The position numbers and the translations under genes were made by a program. A stretch of DNA of 34,776 nt from positions 1-34,776 of the forward strand of contig CAMNOL010000011.1 in the NCBI GenBank assembly GCA_946546815.1. The letters run 5' to 3'. The notes beneath the pieces are model-generated. The model worked only from the letters and a program-made list of their open reading frames with translations, searched no databases and was not told the DNA's origin. Shown piece by piece: positions 6,877-14,004 of the stretch (its first letter is position 1; each line of letters begins with the position of its first letter). This DNA is from an uncultured Oscillospiraceae bacterium (GTDB lineage: Bacteria > Bacillota > Clostridia > Oscillospirales > Oscillospiraceae).

Positions 6877-6905
6877 TTGCTTTTTCTATAGAAAACATCT
6901 ATAAT
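6877..6905 (+). promoter_or_regulatory. Promoter of the LysR gene with an overlapping small palindrome
   Basis: TTGCTT (6877-6882), 17-bp spacer, perfect TATAAT (6900-6905). CTATAG lies inside the spacer and TCTATA recurs at the -10, a plausible LysR autoregulatory site. The -35 elements of the two divergent promoters are only 11 bases apart. Confidence 0.75.
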
Positions 6906-6928
6906 TTCAAGAAAGAGGTGATAAGAAA

Positions 6929-7819
6929 ATGAATCTGTATCAGCTGCGCTATTTTGCCACCCTTGCCCGGCTGGAGCACTACACCCAGGCTGCAGCAGAG
7001 CTGAACATTACCCAGCCCAGTCTGAGCCATGCCATTGGGGCGCTGGAACGGGAATTGGGCGTGACGCTGTTCGAGCGGGTGGGGCGCAACGTGGCGCTGA
7101 CCCGGGAGGGCAGGCTGTTCCGGCAGGAGGTAGAAAAAGCGCTGGACATTCTGGACCGGGGGGTTGAACACCTGCGGGAAATCAGCCGGGGACAGGACAT
7201 CATCAATCTGGGCTTTCTCCGGGGCATGGGCGGCACGCTGGTGCCGGAGGCGGTCTCCGCCTTTCAGCGCACCGAAGGGGGGAAACAGGTGGAGTTTCGC
7301 TTTTTCACAGATAACACAAAGGGACTGCTGGACGGATTGGAGGCTCGGAAGTATGACCTGGTGTTCTGCTCCCAGGAGGAGGACAGCAGGGTGACCTTTG
7401 AGCTGGTGTACAGCGCGCCGTATTTTCTGACGGTTCCAGAGGGACATCCCCTGGCACAACGGGAGCGGGTCCGTCTGGAGGAGACGCTGGACGACCCCCA
7501 TATTATTTTTGCACAGACCGCAGGCATCCGCCCCGACATCGACCGGCTGTATGCCCGACTGCCCCGACAGCCCAAGATCGCCTACGTGATCCAGGAGGAT
7601 CAGGACATTGCCGGTCTGGTGGCCCATCGGTTCGGCGTGGCGGTGCTGCCGCCGATGGCACTGCTGAACTCTTTGCCCGTGCGCGCCATTCCGCTGGAGA
7701 GCGGGGACATTCAAAGGAGGATCTATCTGGCGTCTGTGAAGGGGCGGTATCTTTCTCCCGCAGCCCAGGCATTTCGGCGGTTTGTCCGGGATTTCAGACA
7801 GAAACAGGGAGAAAAATGA
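6929..7819 (+). CDS. LysR-family transcriptional regulator
   Basis: 296 residues, ATG 6929 after AAAGAGGTGAT. Residues 1-60 are the classic LysR winged HTH (MNLYQLRYFATLARLEHYTQ... ITQPSLSHAIGALE), with the ELGVTLFER motif at the wing. Residues about 90-290 form the two-lobe co-inducer domain (type 2 periplasmic fold). It is divergent from the YczE-type membrane protein gene and most likely regulates it and itself. The ligand cannot be read from sequence. Confidence 0.93.
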   Translation: MNLYQLRYFATLARLEHYTQAAAELNITQPSLSHAIGALERELGVTLFERVGRNVALTREGRLFRQEVEKALDILDRGVEHLREISRGQDIINLGFLRGMGGTLVPEAVSAFQRTEGGKQVEFRFFTDNTKGLLDGLEARKYDLVFCSQEEDSRVTFELVYSAPYFLTVPEGHPLAQRERVRLEETLDDPHIIFAQTAGIRPDIDRLYARLPRQPKIAYVIQEDQDIAGLVAHRFGVAVLPPMALLNSLPVRAIPLESGDIQRRIYLASVKGRYLSPAAQAFRRFVRDFRQKQGEK

Positions 7820-7831
7820 CTGCTTCCGGCC

Positions 7832-7861
7832 TTGCATCATGACGGGAATTTGTGCTATCAT
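7832..7861 (+). promoter_or_regulatory. Promoter of the small membrane protein pair
   Basis: TTGCAT (7832-7837), 18-bp spacer, TATCAT (7856-7861), about 90 bases before the ATG at 7953. Confidence 0.6.
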
Positions 7862-7952
7862 TTAACCAGCAAAAGAAAGCCGGTTCCCGGAGGGATCGGC
7901 GGAGCTGAGTGCAAACTTATAAGCGATGCCGAAAGGCAGAAGGAGGAAAAGT

Positions 7953-8369
7953 ATGGCTTGTTTTCTGGTAACTGCCGCCGAAGCCGCTGTTGTCACGGTG
8001 GCTGCTCACAGCCTGGAGCTAAAGGAGATGAAACAGGCGGAAAAACTGCACATCAACACGGAGTGCCGCGCCTCCGATCTGGGGGAGCAGACGGTTATTC
8101 CCTGGAGCCGCAAGCTGAAGTGGCTGTCCTGGCTGCTGTGGGGCGGCGCGCTGCTGCTGTGCTTTGAGCACGTCTGGCACGGTGAGGTGGTGCCCTGGTT
8201 CCCGTTCCTGACGGCGGCGTCCAACCCCGCTGACATGGTGGAGATGCTCCACGAGATGGCGACTGTGGGCGTGACCATGGCCTGCATTGTGACGGCGGTC
8301 TGGGCTGTGATGATCGCTGTGGCGACGATGATTGCCAGACGCCCGGAAAAGACCCTAGGGAACCACTGA
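7953..8369 (+). CDS. Small membrane protein of unknown function, C terminus altered by a MITE-like insertion
   Basis: 138 residues. ATG 7953 is chosen because AAGGAGG lies 6 bases upstream; the ORF-track start at 7926 has no such site. An N-terminal Ala/Val-rich helix (about 5-20), a charged cytoplasmic-looking segment (LELKEMKQAEKLH), then two TM helices (about 52-70 and 105-125). No family recognised. The last residues (GNH) and the TGA stop lie inside the left terminal inverted repeat of the element at 8357-8521, so the native C terminus was probably different. The gene at 8544 is likely its partner. Confidence 0.7.
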   Translation: MACFLVTAAEAAVVTVAAHSLELKEMKQAEKLHINTECRASDLGEQTVIPWSRKLKWLSWLLWGGALLLCFEHVWHGEVVPWFPFLTAASNPADMVEMLHEMATVGVTMACIVTAVWAVMIAVATMIARRPEKTLGNH

Positions 8370-8521
8370 TTAAATCAAGCTACGGCGTCTGGACGGTCTA
8401 TTTTCCACCAAATAGCGTCCAACTTCCTTGAAATCCGTCAGGATTCCTGCGGAATTTGGCCACTATCTGGACGAAAAATATCCTCGTCCAGCCATCCGAG
8501 AGATTTAATCAGCACTTCCCT
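8357..8521. mobile_element. MITE-like element, about 165 bp, no transposase
   Basis: Left end AGGGAACCACTGATTAAATC and right end GATTTAATCAGCACTTCCCT are inverted repeats matching 17 of 20 positions. The interior is non-coding and contains a CTGGACGA/TCGTCCAG hairpin (8467-8491). It can fold into one long imperfect stem. No clear target-site duplication was seen. A 31-bp interior segment (8421-8451) recurs in inverted orientation at 27612-27642 with 29 of 31 bases identical, showing that it belongs to a dispersed family. Confidence 0.75.
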
Positions 8522-8543
8522 GGCTCAATAAGGAGAGACTGCT

Positions 8544-8852
8544 ATGACTCTGCTGATTACCGTCTTTGCAGCGGTGACCGCTACGATGGTCTGGTACACC
8601 CGAAAGGATGACACCCTGCACCTGGGCGCCCTGTGTTTCATGTTCTGGGGCGCGGCTCTGATGTGGCTGGGCGATGCCCTTTTTGAGTACAGGGAGCTGG
8701 GAGCGGAGTACTTCACCCCTGGGCTGGAGGATATGCTCAACGACACGTTCCTGGGACTGTCTGTTGTGGCGCTGGCGCTGGTGGTATGGATGGTCATTGT
8801 GCTGGTGAAGGATTCCAGAGGAAGGGTGCGCGCAGCACTGACCAGAAAGTAA
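8544..8852 (+). CDS. Small three-helix membrane protein of unknown function
   Basis: 102 residues; ATG 8544 with AAGGAGA 6 bases upstream. Three hydrophobic segments (about 1-17, 27-45 and 68-88) separated by short charged loops; the C terminus is basic (RGRVRAALTRK). No known family recognised. It lies directly after the MITE-like element, and before that insertion it was probably cotranscribed with the membrane protein at 7953. A strong terminator follows. Confidence 0.75.
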   Translation: MTLLITVFAAVTATMVWYTRKDDTLHLGALCFMFWGAALMWLGDALFEYRELGAEYFTPGLEDMLNDTFLGLSVVALALVVWMVIVLVKDSRGRVRAALTRK

Positions 8853-8863
8853 TCAAACAAAGG

Positions 8864-8891
8864 AAAAAAGTCCGCGGAAGCGGACTTTTTT
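8864..8891 (+). terminator. Intrinsic terminator after the small membrane protein
   Basis: AAAAAAGTCCGC pairs with GCGGACTTTTTT around GGAA. It has a U tract on both strands, so it can act in both directions. Confidence 0.9.
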
Positions 8892-8930
8892 CATATAAAC
8901 CGGCGAAATAACCCTGAAAAGTGACAGAAG

Positions 8931-8970
8931 CAGCCCCGGGGTGGCGCTTTTGCGGTGGCTCCCGGGGCTG
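8931..8970. terminator. GC-rich hairpin downstream of the minus-strand glucosidase
   Basis: CAGCCCCGGG pairs with CCCGGGGCTG across a 20-base loop. It lies just beyond the stop of the minus-strand GH13 gene. A good U tract is lacking. Confidence 0.45.
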
Positions 8971-8991
8971 TGTGCCTGATCAGGGGCGAGA

Positions 8992-10665
8992 TCAGACTTC
9001 CAGCACCACGAACTGCCAGCCCTCCATGTGGAGTACGCTGCCTTCCGCATCAAACCCGGGGAGGTTGTTCAGCAGCAGGGCCTTGACTTTGCCGGGGAGT
9101 ACCACGTCCTGGGGCTCCTTCTGGAAGTTGCCCAGCACCAGCAGTTGCTGTCCCTCGCCCTGGCGGTAATAGGCCATCAGGTTGTACTGCTCTGCCAGGT
9201 AGGGCACCATTTCACCGTAGACGATGGTCTCGTGGTAGACGGGATTCTGCCGCAGCTGAATCAGCTGGCGATAGAAATTCCACACGGAATCCGGCCGGTT
9301 TTTCTGCTCCGCCAGATTGAGGTGCTTGTAGTTGGAATTGACCCGCAGCCAGGGGGTGCCGGTGGTGAAGCCTGCGTTGGCAGAGGCATCCCACTGGAAG
9401 GGGGAGCGGGCGTTGTCTCGGGAAAAGTGGTCCACGACCTTCAGCGCCTCTTCCGGGGACAGTCCTGCGTCCAGCGCCACCTGATACTGATCCAGGGCGG
9501 AAATATCGTCTGCCTGGTCAATGCTGTCATAGTGGAAGTTTTCCATGCCGATCTCCTGCCCCTGGTAGAGGAAGGGGAGACCCTTCATCATGAAGTTCAC
9601 GCCTCCCAGCATCTTTTTGGCGGTTTCCGTGGCCTCGCCCTCAGGCAGGTAGTGGGACACGCCCCGGGGCTCGTCGTGGTTTTCGATGATATTGGACAGG
9701 AAGCCCACGCCCTCCACCCGCTTGTGGTTGCGGAAGGCGGCCTCCTTGTACATCTCAGGGGTGACGGGTTCTGCGGCGTACCAGCCCTTTTCGCTCTGGC
9801 CCAGCACCGTCTCGGAGAAGTCAAACATGGTGGAGAAATAACCGTTGTCACCGATGAACTGGGGCAGCTCCTCGTCCTTCTCGTTGAACACCTCACCTAC
9901 GGTGAAGGCATCCCATTTGCGGAAGGTCTTTTCCGCCATCTCCCCCAGAAAGTCGCCGATGCCGGTGGCCTCCGCCAGCATTTTGCGGACGGAGCACAGG
10001 CCGTCCTCCCGGTCTGCGGGATAGTTGGAGAAGGGCAGCTTCTTTTTGATGTTGATGATGGCGTCGATGCGGAAGCCGGCAAGGCCCTTTTCCAGCCACC
10101 AGTTGATCATCTTGTAAATTTCTTCCCGCAGCTCCGGATTTTCCCAGTTCAGGTCCGGCTGCTTTTTGTGGAACACGTGGAGGTAGACCTTGTCGTCGTG
10201 GCCGGGCAGCTTGTCCCAGCAGGGGCCGCCGAAGTAGCTGCGCCAGTTGCAGGGCAGGGGCTCCCCCTCGTGCCAGTCTTTGATGTAAAAGTACTTTCCG
10301 TACCTGCCGTCCGGGTCCTGGCAGGCCTTTTTGAACCACTCATGCTCGTCAGAGCAGTGGTTGACCACCAGATCCATGACGATGAACATCTCCCGCTTGT
10401 TGGCCTCCTCCAGCAGCTTGTCCATGTCCTCCATGGTGCCGAACCGGGGGTCGATGTTGTAATAATCAGAGATGTCATATCCCTGATCCGCCAGCGGGGA
10501 GCAGTAGATGGGGGAGAGCCAGATGATATCCACGCCCAACTCCTTCAGGTAGTCCAGTTTGCTGATAATGCCCCGCAGGTCGCCGATGCCGTCGCCGTTG
10601 GAATCACAGAAGCTTTTTGGGTAGATTTGATAGGCGGTTTTGCCGTGCCACCACTTTTTTTCCAT
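8992..10665 (-). CDS. GH13 subfamily-31 alpha-glucosidase, predicted alpha-1,4 preference
   Basis: 557 residues, the usual length. Start ATG 10665 after CCGGAGG. A cytoplasmic (beta/alpha)8 retaining alpha-glucosidase: conserved region I MDLVVNH (97-103), nucleophile Asp201 in GFRIDAI, acid/base Glu258 in TVGEV and transition-state Asp331 in ENHDEPR. No signal peptide. The residue after the nucleophile is Ala202. In this subfamily Val at that place favours alpha-1,6 bonds and Ala or Thr favours alpha-1,4, so a maltase or maltodextrin glucosidase is inferred; a trehalose-6-phosphate hydrolase is less likely because no PTS gene is nearby. It is divergent from the LacI regulator, with an operator-like dyad between. 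Confidence 0.9.
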   Translation of the reverse strand: MEKKWWHGKTAYQIYPKSFCDSNGDGIGDLRGIISKLDYLKELGVDIIWLSPIYCSPLADQGYDISDYYNIDPRFGTMEDMDKLLEEANKREMFIVMDLVVNHCSDEHEWFKKACQDPDGRYGKYFYIKDWHEGEPLPCNWRSYFGGPCWDKLPGHDDKVYLHVFHKKQPDLNWENPELREEIYKMINWWLEKGLAGFRIDAIINIKKKLPFSNYPADREDGLCSVRKMLAEATGIGDFLGEMAEKTFRKWDAFTVGEVFNEKDEELPQFIGDNGYFSTMFDFSETVLGQSEKGWYAAEPVTPEMYKEAAFRNHKRVEGVGFLSNIIENHDEPRGVSHYLPEGEATETAKKMLGGVNFMMKGLPFLYQGQEIGMENFHYDSIDQADDISALDQYQVALDAGLSPEEALKVVDHFSRDNARSPFQWDASANAGFTTGTPWLRVNSNYKHLNLAEQKNRPDSVWNFYRQLIQLRQNPVYHETIVYGEMVPYLAEQYNLMAYYRQGEGQQLLVLGNFQKEPQDVVLPGKVKALLLNNLPGFDAEGSVLHMEGWQFVVLEV

Positions 10666-10769
10666 AGAAGAATCCTCCGGAAGTGTTATGAGTTGAAAAA
10701 GATTGCTGACTTTGTGGGCCAGCTGTGATAAAATAATGGAAAACTGTATCCAGTTGTCTGATTGCTTAC

Positions 10770-10798
10770 ATTATAAAAAATACAGTCCGTTTCCGCAA
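10770..10798 (-). promoter_or_regulatory. Promoter of the minus-strand GH13 gene
   Basis: Minus strand TTGCGG (10798-10793), 17-bp spacer, perfect TATAAT (10775-10770). Confidence 0.7.
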
Positions 10799-10809
10799 CG
10801 CTTTTTCTA

Positions 10810-10822
10810 TACAAAAATTGTA
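10810..10822. promoter_or_regulatory. Operator-like dyad TACAAAAATTGTA
   Basis: A perfect 5-3-5 inverted repeat placed 11 bases upstream of the -35 of the divergent glucosidase promoter and 39 bases before the LacI start codon. It is a good place for an autoregulatory LacI-family operator, although it lacks the typical central CG. Confidence 0.4.
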
Positions 10823-10861
10823 CGATTCTATGGTTTTGACGGCGGCAGAGGAGGAGAGCAT

Positions 10862-11884
10862 ATGGTGACCATCAAACAGATTGCCCAGCGGGCGGGGGTC
10901 AGCACGGCGACGGTGTCCAACGTAATCCACGGCAAGACCAAGCGGGTTTCCCCTGCCAACGTGGAGAAGATTCAGCGGCTCATCGACGAGATGGGGTATG
11001 TGCAGCGGATGGGGTTCCGGGTGATTCAGAACGGCCGGTCCCGGCTGGTGGCTGTGATCATCAACTACCACAAGGAGTTTGAGGAAACCGTGCTGTCAGA
11101 TCCCTTTTACGGCCGGGCGGTGGGATGCATTGAGCACCGGCTCCGGGAGCTGGGCTATTATATGATGTTCTACTCCGCTGAGGATATGGATGACATCTTC
11201 AAAGTGGCTATGACCTGGGACGTGGACGGCATCATTGCGCTGACCTTCTCCCGGGCGGACGGGGAAAAGCTCCGGAGCAGAATCCAAAGACCGGTGGTAT
11301 CCATTGACGCCCACGGCGAAAGACCGGAGCACAGCAGGGTGACCAACATCGGGCTGGATGACGCACAGGGCGGAAGGCTCATGGTGGAGCATCTGCTGAA
11401 AAAGGGCTACGACCAGATTTTTGTCTGTGCCCCCATGGACTACGGCAATGACCGGGTTCGCTGGCTGGGGGCCAATGAGGCGTGGATGCAGCACCCGGAG
11501 CTGACTGAGGGGAAAAAGCTGCGTCAGGTGATCATGGGCGTGTCACAGGAGGAGCGGGAAGCGTGCTATCGGGGCATTGCCCGGCAGCTGCGTCCCGGGC
11601 GAAAGACGGCGCTGTTTTTTGTGTCGGATTATCTGGCCATCGAAGCCAGCAGTTATCTGGCGGGCATCGGGATTCGTGCCCCTGATGATATCGGAATTGC
11701 GGGGTACGATGATATTTCATTTGCCGGAAAGTTTGCAGTGCCCCGGCTGACCACCATTCGGCAGGATATCCGTGGAAAAGCGGAGCGGGCGGTGGACGAG
11801 ATCGTTGCCATGATTGACGACCCGGAGTACCCGGCAAGGGAGGTCACCCTTCCGGTGTCCCTGGTCAGCCGCCAATCCGTATGA
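10862..11884 (+). CDS. LacI/GalR-family transcriptional regulator of the alpha-glucoside locus
   Basis: 340 residues. ATG 10862 is preceded by GAGGAGGAG; the longer ORF adds 53 residues that do not resemble the family. The N-terminal HTH is typical (IKQIAQRAGVSTATVSNVI, residues 3-21) with a hinge helix around 45-58. A periplasmic-binding-protein-like effector domain spans about 60-335, ending with the GYDDISFAG and PRLTTIRQD signatures. It sits between two GH13 glucosidase genes, so a MalR-like role, relieved by maltose or isomaltose-type sugars, is inferred. Confidence 0.93.
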   Translation: MVTIKQIAQRAGVSTATVSNVIHGKTKRVSPANVEKIQRLIDEMGYVQRMGFRVIQNGRSRLVAVIINYHKEFEETVLSDPFYGRAVGCIEHRLRELGYYMMFYSAEDMDDIFKVAMTWDVDGIIALTFSRADGEKLRSRIQRPVVSIDAHGERPEHSRVTNIGLDDAQGGRLMVEHLLKKGYDQIFVCAPMDYGNDRVRWLGANEAWMQHPELTEGKKLRQVIMGVSQEEREACYRGIARQLRPGRKTALFFVSDYLAIEASSYLAGIGIRAPDDIGIAGYDDISFAGKFAVPRLTTIRQDIRGKAERAVDEIVAMIDDPEYPAREVTLPVSLVSRQSV

Positions 11885-11898
11885 GAAAATGAAAACAG

Positions 11899-11950
11899 AA
11901 ATGGAGAAACGAAGCAGGCGGCCTGTGCCTTCCCTTCGCTTCTCCATTTT
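11899..11950 (+). terminator. Intrinsic terminator after the LacI gene
   Basis: AATGGAGAAACGAAG pairs with CTTCGCTTCTCCATT (one bulge), followed by TTCGTCTTT. This should separate the regulator from the next glucosidase transcript. Confidence 0.75.
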
Positions 11951-11962
11951 CGTCTTTACTTT

Positions 11963-11973
11963 TTGCACAAATT
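11963..11973. promoter_or_regulatory. TGCACAAATT motif upstream of the second glucosidase
   Basis: TTGCACAAATT lies about 145 bases before the gene at 12116. TGCACAAATT recurs exactly upstream of malQ, and a near copy lies upstream of the sugar-binding protein gene. A GGTTA/TAACC dyad (12001-12016) lies between this site and the gene. No strong promoter is evident; TTTACA (12020) with TAAGTT 17 bases on is a weak option. Confidence 0.35.
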
Positions 11974-12115
11974 AGTTTTTATTATTATGTCCTTTATGTA
12001 GGTTATGGGTGTAACCTGTTTACAATAATAAAATCATGTGTTAAGTTATCAATGGATTTATTAAACTTGTATCTTTTTCAGGTGCAGGAATCGAATGGGT
12101 TTAAGAGGAGCGCTT

Positions 12116-13798
12116 ATGAAACAGGCATGGTGGAAGGAAAGCGTGGTCTATCAGATCTATCCCCGGTCGTTTTGTGACAGCAACGGCGACGGTATCGGCG
12201 ATCTGCGGGGCATTCTCAGCAAGCTGGATTACCTGAAAGAGCTTGGCATTAACGTCATCTGGATGAGTCCGGTGTACAAATCCCCCAACGATGACAACGG
12301 CTATGACATCTCCGATTATCAGGATATCATGGACGAATTCGGCACCATGGAGGATTTCGACAACCTGCTCGCTGCTGCCCACGAACGGGGCATCCGGATT
12401 GTCATGGACCTGGTGGTGAACCACACATCAGATGAGCACAAGTGGTTCGTGGAGAGCCGCAGCTCCAGGGACAATCCCAAGCGGGACTTTTACATCTGGC
12501 GGGAGGCAAAGGACGGACACGAGCCCAACAACTGGGGCAGTGCCTTTTCCGGCTCCGCCTGGCAGTGGGATGAGACCACCCAGATGTACTATCTGCACTG
12601 CTTTTCCAAAAAGCAGCCGGACCTGAACTGGGACAACCCCAAGGTGCGGGATGCAGTGTTCGACATGATGACCTGGTGGTGCGAGAAGGGCATCGACGGG
12701 TTCCGCATGGACGTGATCTCCATGATTTCCAAGCCGGAGGGGCTGCCGGATATGCCGGTGGGGGAAGGACAGCTTTACGGCGACACCATGGCTCCCGGCG
12801 GCACCTGCAACGGCCCCCACGTCCACGAGTATCTGCAGGAGATGAACCGCCGGGTGCTGTCCCACTATGACCTGATGACCGTAGGCGAGTGCGCCGGGGT
12901 GGACATCCCCAACGCCAAGCGCTACGCCAATTGCGACGGCTCGGAGCTGAGCATGGTGTTCCAGTTTGAGCACGTTGGTCTGGACTCCGGCAGCGCCAAC
13001 AAGTGGTGCACAGATAAAATCTCTCTGCCGGCACTGAAGGAGAACCTGAGCAAATGGCAGTATGAGCTGAACGGGGTGGCGTGGAATTCCCTGTTCTTCT
13101 GCAACCACGACCAGCCCCGCATTGTATCCCGCCTGGGCGACAATTCCCCAAAATCGGCCAAATGCATTGCCACTGTGCTGCATATGATGCAGGGAACGCC
13201 CTATGTCTATCAGGGAGAGGAGCTGGGTATGACCAACTGCCCCTTCGGTTCCATCAAGAACTACCGGGACATTGAGAGCATCAACGCCTATCACGAGCTG
13301 ACGGAATCCGGACTGCGGCAGCCGGAAGAATTGCTGGAGTGCATCGCCTACAAGAGCCGTGACAACGCCCGGACGCCCATGCAGTGGGATGACAGCGCCA
13401 ACGCCGGCTTTACCACCGGCAAACCGTGGATCATGGTCAATCCCAACTACACTGCCATCAACGCCAAAGCAGAGCTGGCGGACCCGGATTCTGTGTTCCA
13501 CTATTATCAAAAACTGATTGGGCTGCGCCGTCAGAGCAAGTGGAAAAATGAAATCGTTTACGGCGATTATCAGCTGCTGGCGCCGGAGGATCCGGAGGTG
13601 TTTTCCTACCTGCGAAGAAGGGGAAAAACCACCTTGCTGGTGGTCTGCAACCTGTCTCCAAACAACAGAGATTTTGTTGTGCCAGATGGAGTAATGTGGG
13701 ATAATGCGGAACTTCTCATCAGCAATGACGAAACACCGGAGCTGACAAAAACGCTGCATCTGACGCCGTGGCAGGCTGCGGTGTGGGCGCTACGATAA
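12116..13798 (+). CDS. malL: Oligo-1,6-glucosidase-type GH13 subfamily-31 enzyme
   Basis: 560 residues, ATG 12116 after AGAGGAG. The domains are the same as in the enzyme at 8992: a catalytic barrel with domain B and a C-terminal beta domain. Nucleophile Asp199 in GFRMDVIS, acid/base Glu258 in TVGEC and Asp332 in CNHDQPR are all present; region I is MDLVVNH (97-103). Val200 follows the nucleophile, the signature of alpha-1,6-active members such as Bacillus cereus oligo-1,6-glucosidase (also Asp199-Val200). It should hydrolyse isomaltose, panose or isomalto-oligosaccharides in the cytoplasm after ABC uptake. It directly precedes the binding-protein gene, which has its own promoter. The symbol follows the B. 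subtilis counterpart and is tentative. Confidence 0.9.
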   Translation: MKQAWWKESVVYQIYPRSFCDSNGDGIGDLRGILSKLDYLKELGINVIWMSPVYKSPNDDNGYDISDYQDIMDEFGTMEDFDNLLAAAHERGIRIVMDLVVNHTSDEHKWFVESRSSRDNPKRDFYIWREAKDGHEPNNWGSAFSGSAWQWDETTQMYYLHCFSKKQPDLNWDNPKVRDAVFDMMTWWCEKGIDGFRMDVISMISKPEGLPDMPVGEGQLYGDTMAPGGTCNGPHVHEYLQEMNRRVLSHYDLMTVGECAGVDIPNAKRYANCDGSELSMVFQFEHVGLDSGSANKWCTDKISLPALKENLSKWQYELNGVAWNSLFFCNHDQPRIVSRLGDNSPKSAKCIATVLHMMQGTPYVYQGEELGMTNCPFGSIKNYRDIESINAYHELTESGLRQPEELLECIAYKSRDNARTPMQWDDSANAGFTTGKPWIMVNPNYTAINAKAELADPDSVFHYYQKLIGLRRQSKWKNEIVYGDYQLLAPEDPEVFSYLRRRGKTTLLVVCNLSPNNRDFVVPDGVMWDNAELLISNDETPELTKTLHLTPWQAAVWALR

Positions 13799-13878
13799 CA
13801 ATCATATCAAAAGACACCCTGTTTTTTGGGGGAAAATTTTGCGGCAAAGCGAACATAAAAATGTTTGATACACAATAA

Positions 13879-13897
13879 TTTGCGCAAAGTTGTACAA
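13879..13897. promoter_or_regulatory. Two adjacent palindromes, candidate operators of the sugar ABC operon
   Basis: TTTGCGCAAA (13879-13888) and TTGTACAA (13890-13897) are perfect palindromes immediately upstream of the -35 element. TTGCGCAA-like cores are common in operators of LacI-family sugar regulators such as MalR, so this is a plausible site for the LacI protein encoded at 10862. Confidence 0.5.
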
Positions 13898-13903
13898 ATA
13901 CTC

Positions 13904-13932
13904 TTGCAATAGCATGAAAGTTGTGCTACAAT
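13904..13932 (+). promoter_or_regulatory. Promoter of the sugar ABC operon
   Basis: TTGCAA (13904-13909), 17-bp spacer, TACAAT (13927-13932), about 70 bases before the start codon. Confidence 0.75.
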
Positions 13933-14004
13933 TTCACCAGTCCGTTTGGAAGGGGTTTCGAAAAACTCTTTCTTAACAAAATAAATGGAAAAGGAATGAA
14001 AAAC

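Noticed and set aside
8992-10665. Trehalose-6-phosphate hydrolase (treC) as the identity of the minus-strand GH13 gene
   Set aside because: No trehalose PTS component is nearby, and the ABC/LacI context with an Ala after the nucleophile fits a maltodextrin-type alpha-glucosidase better. It cannot be fully excluded without a tree.
9028-10728. 566-residue plus-strand ORF opposite the GH13 gene
   Set aside because: Antisense shadow of a clear alpha-glucosidase with all catalytic motifs; composition is His/Val/Leu-rich without domain signatures.
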